From Oscheius sp. JU75 (taxonomy: Eukaryota; Nematoda; Chromadorea; Rhabditida; Rhabditidae): 64,000 nt of DNA. Under the pieces are notes generated by a model. That model was not told the origin of the DNA, searched no databases, and saw nothing but the letters and a program-made list of their open reading frames with translations. Numbering within the stretch: the stretch's first letter is position 1; every line of letters starts with the position of its first letter. Positions 44,635-57,700 of the stretch are shown piece by piece. The translations under genes and the position numbers were made by a program. The stretch is from assembly GCA_037178855.1 (NCBI GenBank), contig JASJZC010000007.1, positions 11,160,001-11,224,000 on the forward strand, read 5' to 3'.

Positions 44635-47600
44635 TTATGCTTCTTCGCCGTTCATGGCCTCGATCATGCTGTCGCGAATGGAGAGACTCTTGAGCATGGC
44701 CAGTTCCATAGGCTAAAATTTTGGTCACGTTTAAGAGAAAGGACGAAATACCTTGTTCTTCTTCCTTCTGGCCTCCGAGAAGGGAGTAGTACCAAAATCG
44801 TCCATGGATTTTGGATCAAGACCGCATTCGATAAGGAACTTGACGCAGTCTTCCTGATTGTGGGTCACTGCCTGTAAAAGTCTCTTTCTTCTCATAAATC
44901 AATGGACTGACCACATGAAGAGCAGTTCGTCCATCGTAGTCCTTCTCCGTCATGTCGACCCCTGCAGCTCTGAAGCATTTGAGCTGTTCCAGATCGCCAT
45001 GAGCTGCAGCCAGACAAAGATCGACACCAATCTTGTACGTAGCCGCATCAATAGCTCCGCCAGCGCTGCGGATTGCCTTGACACAAAGCATAGCCTTGGC
45101 TTTAACTGCACAGATGAGAGCATTGTAGCCGAACAGGTCTCTGAGCCGAATTTGTTATACTAACCTAAGGAGTGCTTACTTTAGGTGGATGTTTGCTCCA
45201 ATGCTGAGAAGATAGTTCACAGCTTCAAGATTTCCGTTTGAAGCAGCCACGTGGAGAGCTGTACGAAGATTATAGTCTGGGTTGGAGAAATTCACTCCAG
45301 ATTCCTTCAAGGCCTTAAGAAGCTCGGCATTGTTCGTTTTGGCAGCGTTGCAGAACAAGGGCGGAAGGATGGTGTCACGGAGAAGTTGAACCTCGTGAGA
45401 GGAGGAAACCCTCATGGTTTTGGCAATGTGAGGAACTGAGAAAATCATTAAAGAACTTATCATACAGAACTCACTGATGTCGATGTCCTTCATGAAGCCC
45501 TTGTTTGTGACTGTCATCTCTCCACGAAGATTTGTCTCGAGCATCTGGGGCAAACCGGTTACTGAACTGTAGTGTAATCTCACCGCTCTTTTCATCTTCA
45601 GGTCCCATTCCTCCTTACCGATCACGTAACAGAGTTTGGCCATTGCTGCCTCAGATGTCATGTCCGAGCCACCAATGACTCCAATATCATGAAGAATCTT
45701 ACCAGTAGCGTAGTTGACTTCAACCTGTCCTTTTAAACACTGCGAGCAGTTGACAATGAGACAGCCTCGCTCGACAGCTTCCTGAACAGAGTCTCGTGAA
45801 AACAGTTGTCAATAGAAAATATTTTGGGAGAGGGATTCCCCCCACTGACCTTGAGAGCGAGAATGATATCATGTCTCTTGGATGGCATGTTACCAGCTCC
45901 AAACGTCTGCAGAATAACACCCTTGGTCGGTGGCTGAAGGAAGGCACGCACCTAAACATACGAATTACAGCGGCTGGAACATGTGCAATACCGATTCGAT
46001 TGACATCGAGGGGAAGATGCGTAGCATGCCGACATCACGGCAAAGATTGTCGTGGACAGTGAATGGAGCAATTGTGTCGCTGCGGAAGATGTTGTCGTAG
46101 TTTACTGTAACTTTGATCTTGAAACCGCTCTGAAATAGCTGCCCACCTTGAATATTAATGGCCATGCGAGCCAGAGGAATCATGTTGGGACTGTCGAAAG
46201 CCTCCAAGGCGGAGTTGTCAAGCTTAACAGTTCTATTTCCTCGCATGAGTTTGTTGTTAAAGTAGACGCATACCTACAATCAAGCATTTTTGACAGTACC
46301 TCCCAATTAAACCTCGGGAATGTCAATGTTTCCGGCGGTGATCAGTGCCCCGATAAGGTTCTCCATTCCGTCGGATCGTACCTCAGCGACGGGGATCTGA
46401 CTTCCGGTGATGATCACCGGCTTGCCTAGATTTTCCATCATGAAGGAGAGGGCACTGGCAGTGTAGGCCAACGTATCCGTTCCGTGGAGGACAACAAAGC
46501 CATCATAGTTGTGATAGGCTTTGCGAATGTCGGTGGCAATCCTGATCCAGTCGTCGAAAGTCATGTCACAAGAGTCGAGAAGCGGCTCGTACTCTACAAT
46601 CCAGTAGACGACCCTCTTTTTCATGCCGCGGATCGGAGGGAGGGAATATGGTTTGACGCAGCTGGAAGAGCTGTACATCTGTTCAATATACTCCTTGTCG
46701 TTGAGCGGAGGCATGTCACGAAGAACTCCAGGAAGATATCCAGCTTTTGGGGAATAAACTGAAACAAGCTATTGTACTCTCGACCAAACAACATGCTACT
46801 TGCTGAACTTAGAGAGTTTTATGGCCATGCCTCATTTTACGGTCGCACGTAAAGTTTTTAGTCTGTAGTTCATGGTCGTCTGCCGACCAAAAGTATACGA
46901 ACCTAGCTTGCATCGCAGTTTTTCATCATATTTGCCTAACTGATAATCAGAAATAGTCAAAGACCAGGACTAAGATGCGCCCATTCAGCACAAGACAACA
47001 AGTTTGCCCAACCCGCTTAAAACAGCCTATCATAAAACGGCGTCAGAAACTAAAAGTTGTCCCTAAGATTACGGTACCAACCTCCATCCACCGTCTTCAT
47101 TCCAATGGTACCCCCAGTGTAGAGAACAAGAACTCTCGTCTCGGGTAGAGAAGTAGTCGCCACGGGCTTGGTTGCTACTGTATGCGATAGTTCCTGCACC
47201 AGATCCTGAAAACCATCAGCTTAGATGAAGTCACGTGTTTTTGCAATGACGTATCTCTTTGCTAAGTATCTAGCGACCAAAAAATTCTTTGGTCCGCTTG
47301 ACACACAGTTGCTGCGTAGTTTCGGATCCCCGAAAAACGGCTCCTCGAGTACCACATGTGCTGAACCTTTAGTCTCGCGTATTCAAACTCTCGCGTCCAG
47401 CTGAACAAAGAACTTATTGCCAACGAATGCTGGAAAAGCTCGAGTTATCGGGAGTATTATGAGTCGTAGAACAGCGTAAGTTTGAATCCACAGGTCTGGG
47501 TCACGAAAACTGATGGTAGTCACAATGCCTTAAGCCAATTTGTTTCTGCGAAGACGGAAAACTTATGGCTAGAGGTACGCCCTGGTCTAACTGTGATCAT

Positions 47601-49450
47601 TGCTGCTTTTTCATCAAACTTTTCTCATCAGCTATAGTATCACTGTATACCAGTGATTACGTCTTGACAGTGTCTATCGGTTGCTTATACTGACAGAATG
47701 AAAGGTTGGGAATAAATCTAACCTGGATGAGACCTCTACAGACTATTTCCTGTGCCACATTTTTCAGGTCAGCCATTTCAATTGGGTAGTAGACGGGGCT
47801 AGAGCCCAATATGTCTGCAATAGCGGCCATCTTGCAAGCTGAGAGAGCGACCGTCGACTGTAGGCAGCTGCAGGAGTTCAGACGTCTGCAGTGGGGGCAG
47901 GAGCACCCGAAAGAACCGCTTGTCTGCCGTCTCTCTCGCCAGCAACTGCGTACCAGCGCACCCTTACCACTCTGGTCCCTCCCCACTCTCGCTTCCCCCC
48001 TCGTGCACGCGTTTTTACCGCTTCATCCTCATGCTAAAAATGACTTTATCGAGGCATAAAGACTAAAGCGTGGCCGACTCCCACACATTCTTTTGAACTT
48101 TCTATAAACGTATATCAAAGTGTTGATGATATCATTGTGTAGGCCCACAAATGATCACACTGTTGATAAAGACAGGTTACCGTGGGGCTTCCCCCAAACT
48201 GTAAGGAAACGCTCACCGTGGCCGAGATGTTCCTCATAACCGAACCACATTGGACTTTCAGAGTTTTAGGTGTATGAGAAGCATCCAGCGGACCCTTGCT
48301 GCCCTTCCTCAGTCTCATCGTCGGCGGTGGTGAAATATCTCCTGCAAATATAGATTTTTGATAATGATGACTAATTCAAATCGTCTCTTATCTCAGGCGC
48401 GTTATTAGGCTATCAAATTCGAAAAATAAGGCCATGCGACCATTATGAGCCCTTAACTTTGCGTGACGGGAACCAGTTGCCTTTACAGCCTACGGGATTT
48501 CCATGACATGGAGAGAGCTGTTTTTGCTGGGAGAGTGAAAAGTGTGAAAGAAGTATGATGATCAGCTGGCCTAAGATTGAACAGACAGCATACGATAAGG
48601 TCTCGTTATCATGATTTTTAAAGAACAATGCCATGCGGTTGGTGGCAGAATTTGCAAGTTCAAACGACCCAAAACCAGACAATTTTTGAGCTATTTTCAA
48701 TTTGGCGAAGAAGCTCTGAAAGTATCTCGAAGACAAAAACAAGGCTACTTCCGCTTTTACCATAAACATTCCTGTTTTTCCCTTCTCCTCTCATTCAGAT
48801 TGGATGTTCAGCAGCTGTCATGAGGCTATGCTTGTTTTTCCTACCATTCTTTGGACTTTCCATTCGCGGCCTCTGCCAAGTGTCGATGCGCTCTATATTT
48901 ATATTTGCGCTGATGATGCAAATGTTTCAGTTACGAAATTTTACATAGTTTGTTTTGATGAAAATGCACTTTCCGACGTTATAAATGTTGTGTCTTTTGT
49001 GCGACACAATCTGAAGACATTAGGAAGAGAAGAGTTGTTTCTATATGTTTATCTAGGCAAAATATATAGATGGTTTTTGAGTTAGCAAATGTGGGAAAAC
49101 AGACTCAATATTGAGCAAATCACCAAAATGATGGAGCGCTGTCAATCAAAAGTTTTAGTTGCTACATAATATACTTTTACCGTAAGTCCTCAACCCGTTC
49201 AATATAAAGCTTTTGTATTAGGAAAGCCTGGAACTACTAGGCCAAAAATCAGATTCCTTTAACAATCCAGATATTTAGAAAGAAACGTACCAGTCGATTC
49301 CGGTGGAGCCGCAGATGTTCCATTCGCAACTTGCTTAGCAGTTTTTACGGCAAGCGGAGACAACGGATTTGTCTCTACTTTGCGAGCCAACGGCGACTGC
49401 ACGTTGTGATCGCCATTTATCCTAATATGAGGAACGGGTGCCTCATCCAT
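44635..49450 (-). CDS. L-asparaginase with C-terminal ankyrin repeats (ASPG type)
   Basis: The start at 49450 (MDEAPVPHIRINGDHNVQSP) opens a long polar N-terminus, spliced through GDISPPPTMRLRKGSKGP and STVALSACKMAAIADILGSS to the enzyme domain. The first catalytic block is RVLVLYTGGTIGM (nucleophilic Thr in TGGT) and the second is FVVLHGTDTLAYTASAL, both diagnostic of type I asparaginases. GKPVIITGSQIPVAEVRSDG and LMRGNRTVKLDNSALEAFDS follow. The C-terminus carries ankyrin repeats (YNLRTALHVAASNGNLEAVN, DYDGRTALHVV) and ends IRDSMIEAMNGEEA at 44635. This domain order is that of animal ASPG (60-kDa lysophospholipase/asparaginase), which hydrolyses L-asparagine to aspartate and ammonia in the cytosol. 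MAAIADILG at 47830 could serve as an alternative start. An intron near 49.0 kb contains an LTR relic. Confidence 0.88.
48986..49110 (-). repeat. Diverged, shortened LTR relic related to the 27-32 kb element
   Basis: It begins TGTTGTGTCTTTTGTGCGAC then ACACAATCTG, keeps GTTTCTATATGTTTAT and ends CAGACTCAATA. All are close to the ends and middle of the 229-bp LTR and in the same order, but total length is only about 125 nt. No flanking duplication is visible. It reads as an old solo LTR with an internal loss. Confidence 0.65.
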
Positions 49451-50898
49451 CTCGCTCCAAGACCACCCTTAACATCCATTTGAGAAGAAAATTAGGAAAA
49501 AGGTGAAACCTCGGCTGAGAAGCCCGGCAGGGAAATGCCGTTTAACATTATCATAAATGGGATGATGGAACTCGAGGTCACCAATTTGCCGCGAGCCGCA
49601 GGATCCGTAGAAAATAGACATCGACATGATGGCCCAGTTTATTATGAACTCATGTGGTCACTTTCAAAGAGGAGGGGGGTGGAGCGGGTCCTAAATCACG
49701 TGAACTGTCTGCCTCTTTGCCACCGGGAAGATTGCCTCATATATATACATTGAGGTAACTTCTGATACTACTACAAGGCAGATAAGATAAGCCCAGTGCA
49801 GCTGATTTCAATGTCTTATAATGTGATCTTCGACTTTAAACGAAGTCGTTTTAAAATAGACTGTGTCTAAAGTTTGGATAAGAAAACGTAAACATGATAA
49901 GCGAGACTGGTTCATGCCATTGTGACGATGTTTTTCCAGCCTACAGTTTTCTTTATTTTCCATAAGACTTTTGTATTTAATACCCCATCAATGCTCCAAA
50001 TCGATTCTCCGCTGATTTTCAAAAGTGTAGTGTCTGATCGCTCAATGGCTGTCAATCATTAGTGCACGTGAACAGCTTGATCGGACTAGCCAACGAAATC
50101 GTGTTTGGCTACCTGAAGGTCCTATGAATAGCAGAAAAAATCTTACAAGTCTGAACCAAACGAAAATGGAGAGCAAGTATAAAGATTACCCCGCCTGGAG
50201 AGCTCTAAAGACCGCGTGCGCAGCAGGAAGAGATAGATTTTAAAAAAATGCCTTCAGCGCTTCAAGGGAAATTCTCCAAAATATGAAATATATCCATGCA
50301 ATTCAATTGTGGGTACTTTCATGTAGAAGGCCTAGTAAAAATGAGAGCCGAAACGTCGTTAAGATCAAGTGCTAGGAGGTAATAGGGTTGGAGTGCAAAG
50401 TGGAACCGAATCCGCACATCCTTGAGTAGAGAAAGCGCGACGATCGATGCATATTTGACGTCATGCAAACAATGCTGCTGCACGTGGCAAAACAAAAGTC
50501 GTTGGAGCTCCTTTTTGGGAAGGAGGAGCCCCAGAGAAGCTTTCCATGAAAACAGTTGCCGATACGAAAGAGACAGGTTTACCCGACTTGGAAATCACGA
50601 TCTTTAATCAATCTTTGTTTTGATTATAAAGACAGCTGTAATTGACAAGAGTTGTGGAAAAAAACATGTGTATACGTGACGGAACACTCTTTACAAAGAC
50701 CAGCTGTCTGGAAGCTGTTTTCGTCGGATTCTGTTGCACCAAGATCAGCAGATCAGCTTGTTTTATTGTCGTAGGACATACAAGAGTTAAAGCTATGCAC
50801 AACTAGATCAAGAAAAAAAGCAAACTGCATCATTTTTGAAGAAATTCGTTGCTTTGTCCAAGTTCCCCTCTGATAAATGAGAGAATACTCGGCAATAC
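49451..50898. other. Intergenic, nothing clear
   Basis: Between the asparaginase start and the end of the TauE-like gene. Scattered short frames without motifs; no RNA gene or repeat was recognised. Confidence 0.4.
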
Positions 50899-52345
50899 TT
50901 AAGCTTCAACAATAGCCATGGGCATTTTTGAACTCTTGGACTCTTCTATATCCCTCATCAGCTTCGCTCCAGTTTTGCACAGAACGTAGAAAAATGCGAA
51001 GCCAATGCAAATGATGACTGCCCCTATGATCACTGAAAATTTTGTTTCAACAGGAAAGAATTAGCCTACAAAGTTCTAAGGGAGGACCGGAAGCGACAAA
51101 TCCGACGACGGCCAAGCCTTCCAACACATAGACGAAAACGGCCAAAACCTGAAAATGGCATGCTTTACTAGAGACTTTGCATACTTGTCTGTGAAAGTGT
51201 GAACCAATCAGACTCATGACCGGAGCGACAATGAGAGACACTGGAACCGAGACTTTGAGGTAATTGAAGACAACGGGTGCAATATTTCCTTCCCAGATCA
51301 CTCGGTAGTAGGATCCAACCAGGGCGTTGAAACCTAAAGTTTATGGTTCTGAAAACTCAGCAATGTCTTACCCATGAGGACAATTGTGGTAGGGGTGGCG
51401 GATTTCTCGGACACGCGGAAAAGTACAGTAATTATGGCGAAGATACAAATATCTACACCGGATCCTGTGAACGCGGTCAGAATGCCACCAACGAAGCCGG
51501 TAGCCACAAGAACCAGGGCTTTCCATGGTTTGAAGTCGGGAATTTCCATGTAAGTTTTTCTTTTCTTTTCTTGGTTCAGAAGGAAGAGGGCAACGGCAAA
51601 GGCTGACCAGATGGAAACAAAAAGCATCTTCTTCTGAGGGCCCGTGAGCAGTTTGTCGATCTGAACACAGGAGACTAAGTTATAGAATTGTCTTACAAAT
51701 TCGAAACCGATGATTAAACCAGGGATTGATCCAATTGTTCCGAAAATGATGGCTCTGGGCTCGATCTGCACACCCATAATACCGATGGCGATCATGGCAC
51801 AGAGCATAGCTGAAATATTTGTGGTTTCTACAAATGATTCTGTTACCGCAAGCTTCGATGATGATGGAAAAGTCTCTAGCTTGGCCGGCATCCAAATGCA
51901 TGAGGATGGTCATTACTGGGAAGGCTACAGCTCCTCCACTTTCCGCTGTGAGCCCTGCTACCGATCCTCCAAGAATCATGACGAGGGGAAGTTGCCAATG
52001 GTGCTCGTAAAGCGCAAACCAGTTGAAACGTATAGCAGTGAGTAGCCAGAGAGTCTAAAAATCTGTGTTATACTGCGCTTTGAGCTGCTCACAAGCATAA
52101 CGGTCTCAGGAAGCAGGACACCGAGATATTTGCGATATCTGTACCAAAGTTTATGAAGAAAGTCGGCATCCTCTTTCAGTGTCATTTGAGCACCACCGTG
52201 CAAGGCTTGTCCTAAAAATTGAAATTACTTGCAATTTGGAAAGTTACATGCCTTCCATAAAGTACTTTTTAAAAAGAGACTTTTTTCTAATTTCAGCTGG
52301 AAGAGTCTCAGGTGTTTGGGTGTTTTCCGCAGGAGCGACCTTCAT
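50899..52345 (-). CDS. TauE/SafE-family membrane transporter
   Basis: About seven exons encode a polytopic protein from MKVAPAENTQTPETLPAEIR at 52345 to KSSKMPMAIVEA and the stop at 50899-50901. A hydrophilic N-terminus (DADFLHKLWYRYRKYLGVLL) precedes two inverted half-repeats. The first has VMILGGSVAGLTAESGGAVA then FPVMTILMH. The second has ALVLVATGFVGGILTAFTGS then GVDICIFAIITVLF and SATPTTIVLMG. The G-G-x2-GxxT..SGG/GSG loops in each half are the hallmark of the TauE/SafE (sulfite exporter/UPF0721) fold. Later spans include VFNYLKVSVPVSLIVAPVMS and VLAVFVYVLEGLAVVGFVAS. Family members in bacteria export sulfite or organosulfonates; in animals the substrate is unknown and I assign none. 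The gene has introns like its neighbours, so it is a settled eukaryotic gene and not bacterial contamination. Confidence 0.8.
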
Positions 52346-54179
52346 CTCTGCAAAATAGGTTTGGTGTGGAGCATGACGCAGAGACGACTTTTAAAGACAC
52401 TTTACAGTAGACCTTGAAAGAATAGAGGAGCTAAAACTGATGGTTGAAAAACGCAAGCAGCTGTAATATGCTTGAGAGAAGAACAAGAACTCTACTAGAT
52501 GGACTGATCGCGAAACGGATCTTTAAAAGCGACGACGAATAAAGGTCGCGTCGGTAGTTTTCATCGCTACAGATTATCGTACTTTTATTTGGATCTGTCT
52601 CGAGGATTTCGGGCGGGAACTGCTAAGACCGAAGCTTCTTAAGATGCAGAGAACGACGGTCACTACGTCAGCGAGACTGGTCGTTTTGGAAGATGTACCT
52701 ATTAATTCGTGCAGATGAGCTGCATAGCGGAACTCAAAAACATGACAGTGGGGAAATCGATTTAACCCGGTGAACCGGGATTTGGACTGGCTATATAACA
52801 CCGCAGCCGGAAGGGATAAAAAACAATTGCATACGTTGTCACAGTGTTAGATGGGAACACAATTATCACATTAAAATGCATCGCTCGCGTTCAGCGCTAT
52901 GAAAAAAAGAAAATCTGATTCACCGACGACCGAACAAGATGTAATGCTATGCCAAACTTATGTGTCAAGATGTAAAGAAGACAATGGCTCTGAAATAACC
53001 ATCTTATGAATACAGGAGTACGTACCAGAATTATTAAGTAAGAAATTTTTGGAATCGTGGCAAAGTTTTAATCCTGGCTAAACTGTATCTGTAATGTAAC
53101 ACCGAAAGTATAGAGGATAGTGCAGATTAAGACCGAATGCACTGAAAGAGAGCGAAATTTCACCTATGAAAACACGTTGACGGAACTATTCGACTGATCT
53201 GATGGCTCCAGGATAGATTAACAGGCGATGGCAAGCTTAGCCGACAAGCGCGACATGCAAACGAGTCTTGGCACCATGTCCAGTCCATCAGTGATCTGAT
53301 CGTAGATTTAGAGTGACCACCGAGAGGCATTTGCAATGAAATTGGACGTAATCCAAAAATGAGTGAACTTAAGGGAACAAGTCCGGGAAGAAACAAAGGT
53401 CTAGAAGGGCCACCCGCTTTTAGCCCGAGTTCATCGAAAAGTTGAAAGTTCATGAACTTGCACCGGAAATATAAACCACTTAGTATTTACATAAACACTT
53501 ACCACGGCTCGCGAGGAGTTAGGATGGTATCACCGTACAGGAATAAGTTGGTTGAATCAGACGAGCAAACAGTTTCAGGGTACAATGACACTTTAAGCAC
53601 GTGAATCCCAAATCTGTTCCTTAAACGCGTTGATCAGGTTTTGTGATCCTAACTTGGAAACGAAAATGGTTTGGGCTTAGGCCAACTGCTTTCTCTTTAA
53701 AAAGCATCACAAATATTTCTCTAAGCAAATATATCCTTTAAATAGTAGCTCAACTTGCCTATGTCTGCCTGTACCGGTAAGAGACACTCTCATTCATTTT
53801 TTTAAAGAAGAGCCATGCCTGTTATGTGAGTCACCATTTCCCGTAAATCTGAGGCGACAGCTTTCTTTTAGGAAACCGCAATATTCAATTTAGAAAAGCT
53901 ACTGTTCTTGCGCAGTTCACGTGGCCTACCGCTTAAGCTGCCAGCTTAACCGTTCATACAGTTCATGAACTACGGCTCGTTGTCGCCGCGCTCATGATGT
54001 AACACGTGAACTAATGTATCAATATTTATTTTTATGCGAAATGACACAATATTAAAGGAGGATCAATCTACATACAGGCAACACGCTGAGCTTCCGCAGG
54101 GCACTGAGCTATGTTCTCAGACGATGAGACAAATGGCAAAATATAGACGTTTGGTGGTGAGAACTTAGGAGGGTTGCTT
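52346..54179. other. Gene-poor interval
   Basis: No supported exon chain. Two minus-strand frames (52574-52801, 53160-53453) lack motifs. No repeats or RNA genes were recognised. Confidence 0.4.
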
Positions 54180-54517
54180 TTATCGTCGGAAGCCGACGTT
54201 TCCACAAGTGGCCATGCAGTCCGCCATTGACACGAAATTGTTCAAGTTACCTCCACAGCCCGTGTATGTAAATGGCACGCATTGACTCTGAAAATGTTTA
54301 ATTTTAGCCTGTACCATGGGTTTAATTTACAGTTTGTCGGTTGAAGGCGTAGCGAGTCTGACTACCGCCACATGCTCCGCGGTCAATTGACAACAGACAG
54401 AGCTCCTCTGAAGAATAAGATTAGCGTGAATTAACAGAAAATTATAACCCAAACCCCCATGATCGGCCCCGTTATAGAAAAAGAGATTAAAAACGAGCGC
54501 ATGCGGGGGTAAAACAT
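54180..54517 (-). CDS. Single-Kunitz-domain protein
   Basis: Two exons clearly form one Kunitz/BPTI module: ELCLLSIDRGACGGSQTRYA then, after a GTAAAT..TTTTCAG intron, SQCVPFTYTGCGGNLNNFVS and MADCMATCGNVGFRR with TAA at 54180-54182. Six cysteines and the GCGGNxNNF core are present. The likely P1 region reads DRGACGG, so the reactive-site residue could be Gly or Arg-adjacent and inhibitory specificity is unclear. A start at 54517 (MFYPRMRSFLISFSITGPIM) with an acceptor CAGAG gives a hydrophobic leader, but this first exon is uncertain. The gene lies about 200 nt after the end of the giant Kunitz protein on the same strand. It may be a cast-off terminal domain of that gene, or even an alternative 3' exon set. 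Confidence 0.6.
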
Positions 54518-54713
54518 GCAAAAGCCGTGCAAAGCTGAAGAGACATGCTGAGGGGTAAGTCGAGAGTTTGTCTTCCAACAAAAATGTAAGAACAGGGACT
54601 CTGTACACGTTAAGATTCTTATTTTAACACCGGTTTTTCACAATACACGTTAGATGTCCTAATTTAGGATACTGTGGTGCGAGAACTGAAACAAGCTTGC
54701 GCAGCAGCTCTGG

Positions 54714-57700
54714 TTAATAATAGCCCTTGTCGCAACAGATTTCTGTGCATTTCTCCAAGGTCTCAAAATTGTTCAGGTTGCCCTGACAACCGCCGAATCT
54801 GAAAATTACTCGTTTTCTTCCCTTGGTGCAAAACATACAAGAATTTCCTACAGACGCCATTCTCCCTATCGTAGGCATATCTCGTGCTGTTGCCGTTACA
54901 TGGTCCTGAATCCTTTGGCATTGGGCAGAAAATTGCTGTAAATTCCTTGTGTGAGAAACCTTGTCAAGCGAACCTGGATCCGGACAGCAGACACTCTTTG
55001 AATCGCGTTTTGCTACGTGGCAGACATTGCCAGCTGGGCAGTTGGTGTCAATTCCACAGGCTTCCATCTTGCCGCCAGTGATCAGAGGTTTTCCGTGGGG
55101 GCAGAAGCCACGGTATCCTAAAAATTTATCTATTTACAAATAAAAAGTTTGGTACCTGGACATGCGATCTGACATTGGGCTTTTGTTGCAAAATTGTTTT
55201 CGTTTCCAGCAATGCCAGTGTACTCAAATGGTCTGCACTCGTCATTTACAGCATCGTAGAAGAAGCGCAAGAGTTGTGCTTCTCCCACTCCGGTCATTAG
55301 CTGTTGATCACAAGGAGAACCTGAACTCTTCATGTTAGGATACTACTATACAGCTCTACCTTTCTTTGCACAACAAACTGTGCTTCTCGCGTCTGCTCCA
55401 ACATGACAATAGTGGCCGGAAGGACAGGGCTTGTCGTGGCATTGTACTATTCTTGCTCCGTTCATTAGAGGAGGCTCCCCGGCGAAACAAACATTGGCTA
55501 CTAAAAAGTCATGTTAGCATGGCCTCCCAATGGGTCTTACTCGGCTTGCAGCGCTCCTGACACTGTTTTTTGGTGACAAAGTTGTTCTCATTTCCATTTC
55601 GGCCGTAGTAAGTAAAGTTAAAACAGTCTCCTTCTAGTGGGTTGTAGTAGAACCGAGTGTAGCTTTTAGATCCGTCTCCTTGACTGGTGTAGGCGTTACA
55701 CGTGTCCTCTATAATGTTAGTCTGTCACTTGAACATGTGAGTTTCCTACGGTTTAGTCGTGGACAACAGTAGGAGTCCTTCTCTTCGTTTGTGTTTCCAG
55801 CCAGACAGAAGAACCCAGTCGGACAGTCCTCCTTCGCCATAGGGTTACATGTCATTGGGGCACCAGCATCCGTTTTAGCAACGTTGCCCATGCAAGGGTT
55901 TTCGAAGACTGAAATGGGGGCTGAGGGAAAGCAAGCAAAATATGAGCACATGCAAGCTGTAGGGGACCGATCAAAGATTGGGGGCTCGTAAACTTTTCGG
56001 GCTAGTACCTGGACACGTCCTGTCACATTCTGCTTGCTGCAGGAAGTTGTTCTGATTTCCGCGCATTCCGTTGTATTGGAAGGGAAGACATTGCTGGAAA
56101 TGAACATTATCATAAACATTATCATACTTACCCTCTCGTCAGGATTGTAGTACCATCTTCCGAGACCAGCATTTCCTGTTCCAGGGGCAAGAGGAACTGA
56201 GCAGGGGTTGGTGGCTATAACGTATTCTGTTTCCAAATAAATTTTAATGCTTACCTCCAGGACAGCACACTGTCGTTTCGGGAGTAGCTCCCAGATGGCA
56301 CCAGAAGTTAACGGGACAAGCATCCTTGTTTGTCGCCGAGCAGAAAAGAACTTGTCCGGCGGCAGTGGTAGCAGGTTGACCGATACAGGGGTTATCCAAA
56401 GGCTGACAGGCAAGTTGACAGGCGCGAAGAGTGATAAAGTTGTTCTGGTTTCCCTTGAGTCCGTTGTAGACAAAGGGACGGCAAGATCTAGTGGTTTGGT
56501 CGAAATAGAAGCGTTCGAGGTTGGCATTTCCTTCTCCAGTAGACATGGGCAAATTGCAAATGTTGGTAGCGGCGCCCGGGCAACAGACCGTCGTCGACAT
56601 ATCCTGTCCAATGTGACACCAATGGTTAAGAGGGCAAGTGTTCAGGTTGGCGGAAGACGAACAAGTCTGTGGTCGACCATCAATTCCGGCAAAAGGCCTT
56701 CCCTCGAAGCAAGGATTTGGTCCACATTGGTCTTCGCAATCCTGAAGCAAACTATTTTTTACAAAACTTTAAAAACAAACCTGTCGGTTCAAGAAATTGT
56801 TCTGGTTTCCGTGAAGTCCGGCATAGGTGAAGGGTTGACAAGTAGCAGACTGCTGATTGTAGTACCACCTATCCATGAATTGGTTGCCGTCACCTCTGGC
56901 CAAGGGAAGGAGACAAGGATTTCCTTCTAAAACACGCAGATTCATTAATAGAGACAAAAACTAACCACTGGGACAGCAGACAGTCGTGTCGGGAGTAGCT
57001 CCAATATGACAATATGAAGAAGCTCCACAGGTATTCGATCCAGCAGCACAAGTCTGAGGAGGAAGAGGGATCGGTTGATTGCAGGGGTTCGTGAAGACTG
57101 AAATCGAAAAATGTACCCAGAATGACAACATTTCAAGAGCAGCACGATAGAAGAAGCCGAACATCACAGGAAGAAAAGTGTGATAGATTAGAAGCGATCC
57201 AGTGAATCACCGTTGCAGGTAGCCTCGCAGTCGTCCTTTGTTAGGAAATTATTTTGGTTTCCCTTGCGTCCGTTGTAGATGAACTGTTTGCAAGACATCG
57301 TATCCTGGTCATAGTAGTAACGAGTGGCTGGGAGAGCTGCAGCGCCAAAATCACCCTCGGTGAAGGGCAAGCCTTGACAAGCGCCGGGAACGGCAGGGGT
57401 GCCGGGACAGCATTGGTACTCATCAGGCACGAGGCCCAGGTGACACCAGTGTGAAGAGTCGCAAGAGTCAGTTCCGAACGTGCAAGGGATTGGTCGACCG
57501 ACGCTGTCCAGTTGTGGAGTGCCGGAGGGACAGACGTTTACAAATACTAAAGTGCACGTTAAAGTTGGTGAGAATTTTTTTTGTGTTGCTTAGACTATGT
57601 AAGTTTGTGAGTTTTGTGAATCTAGGAAGAGTGGAAAACTTACTGGGACAGGTTTGTTCACAATCTTGAAGGGTCAAGAAATTATTCTGATTTCCTGTCC

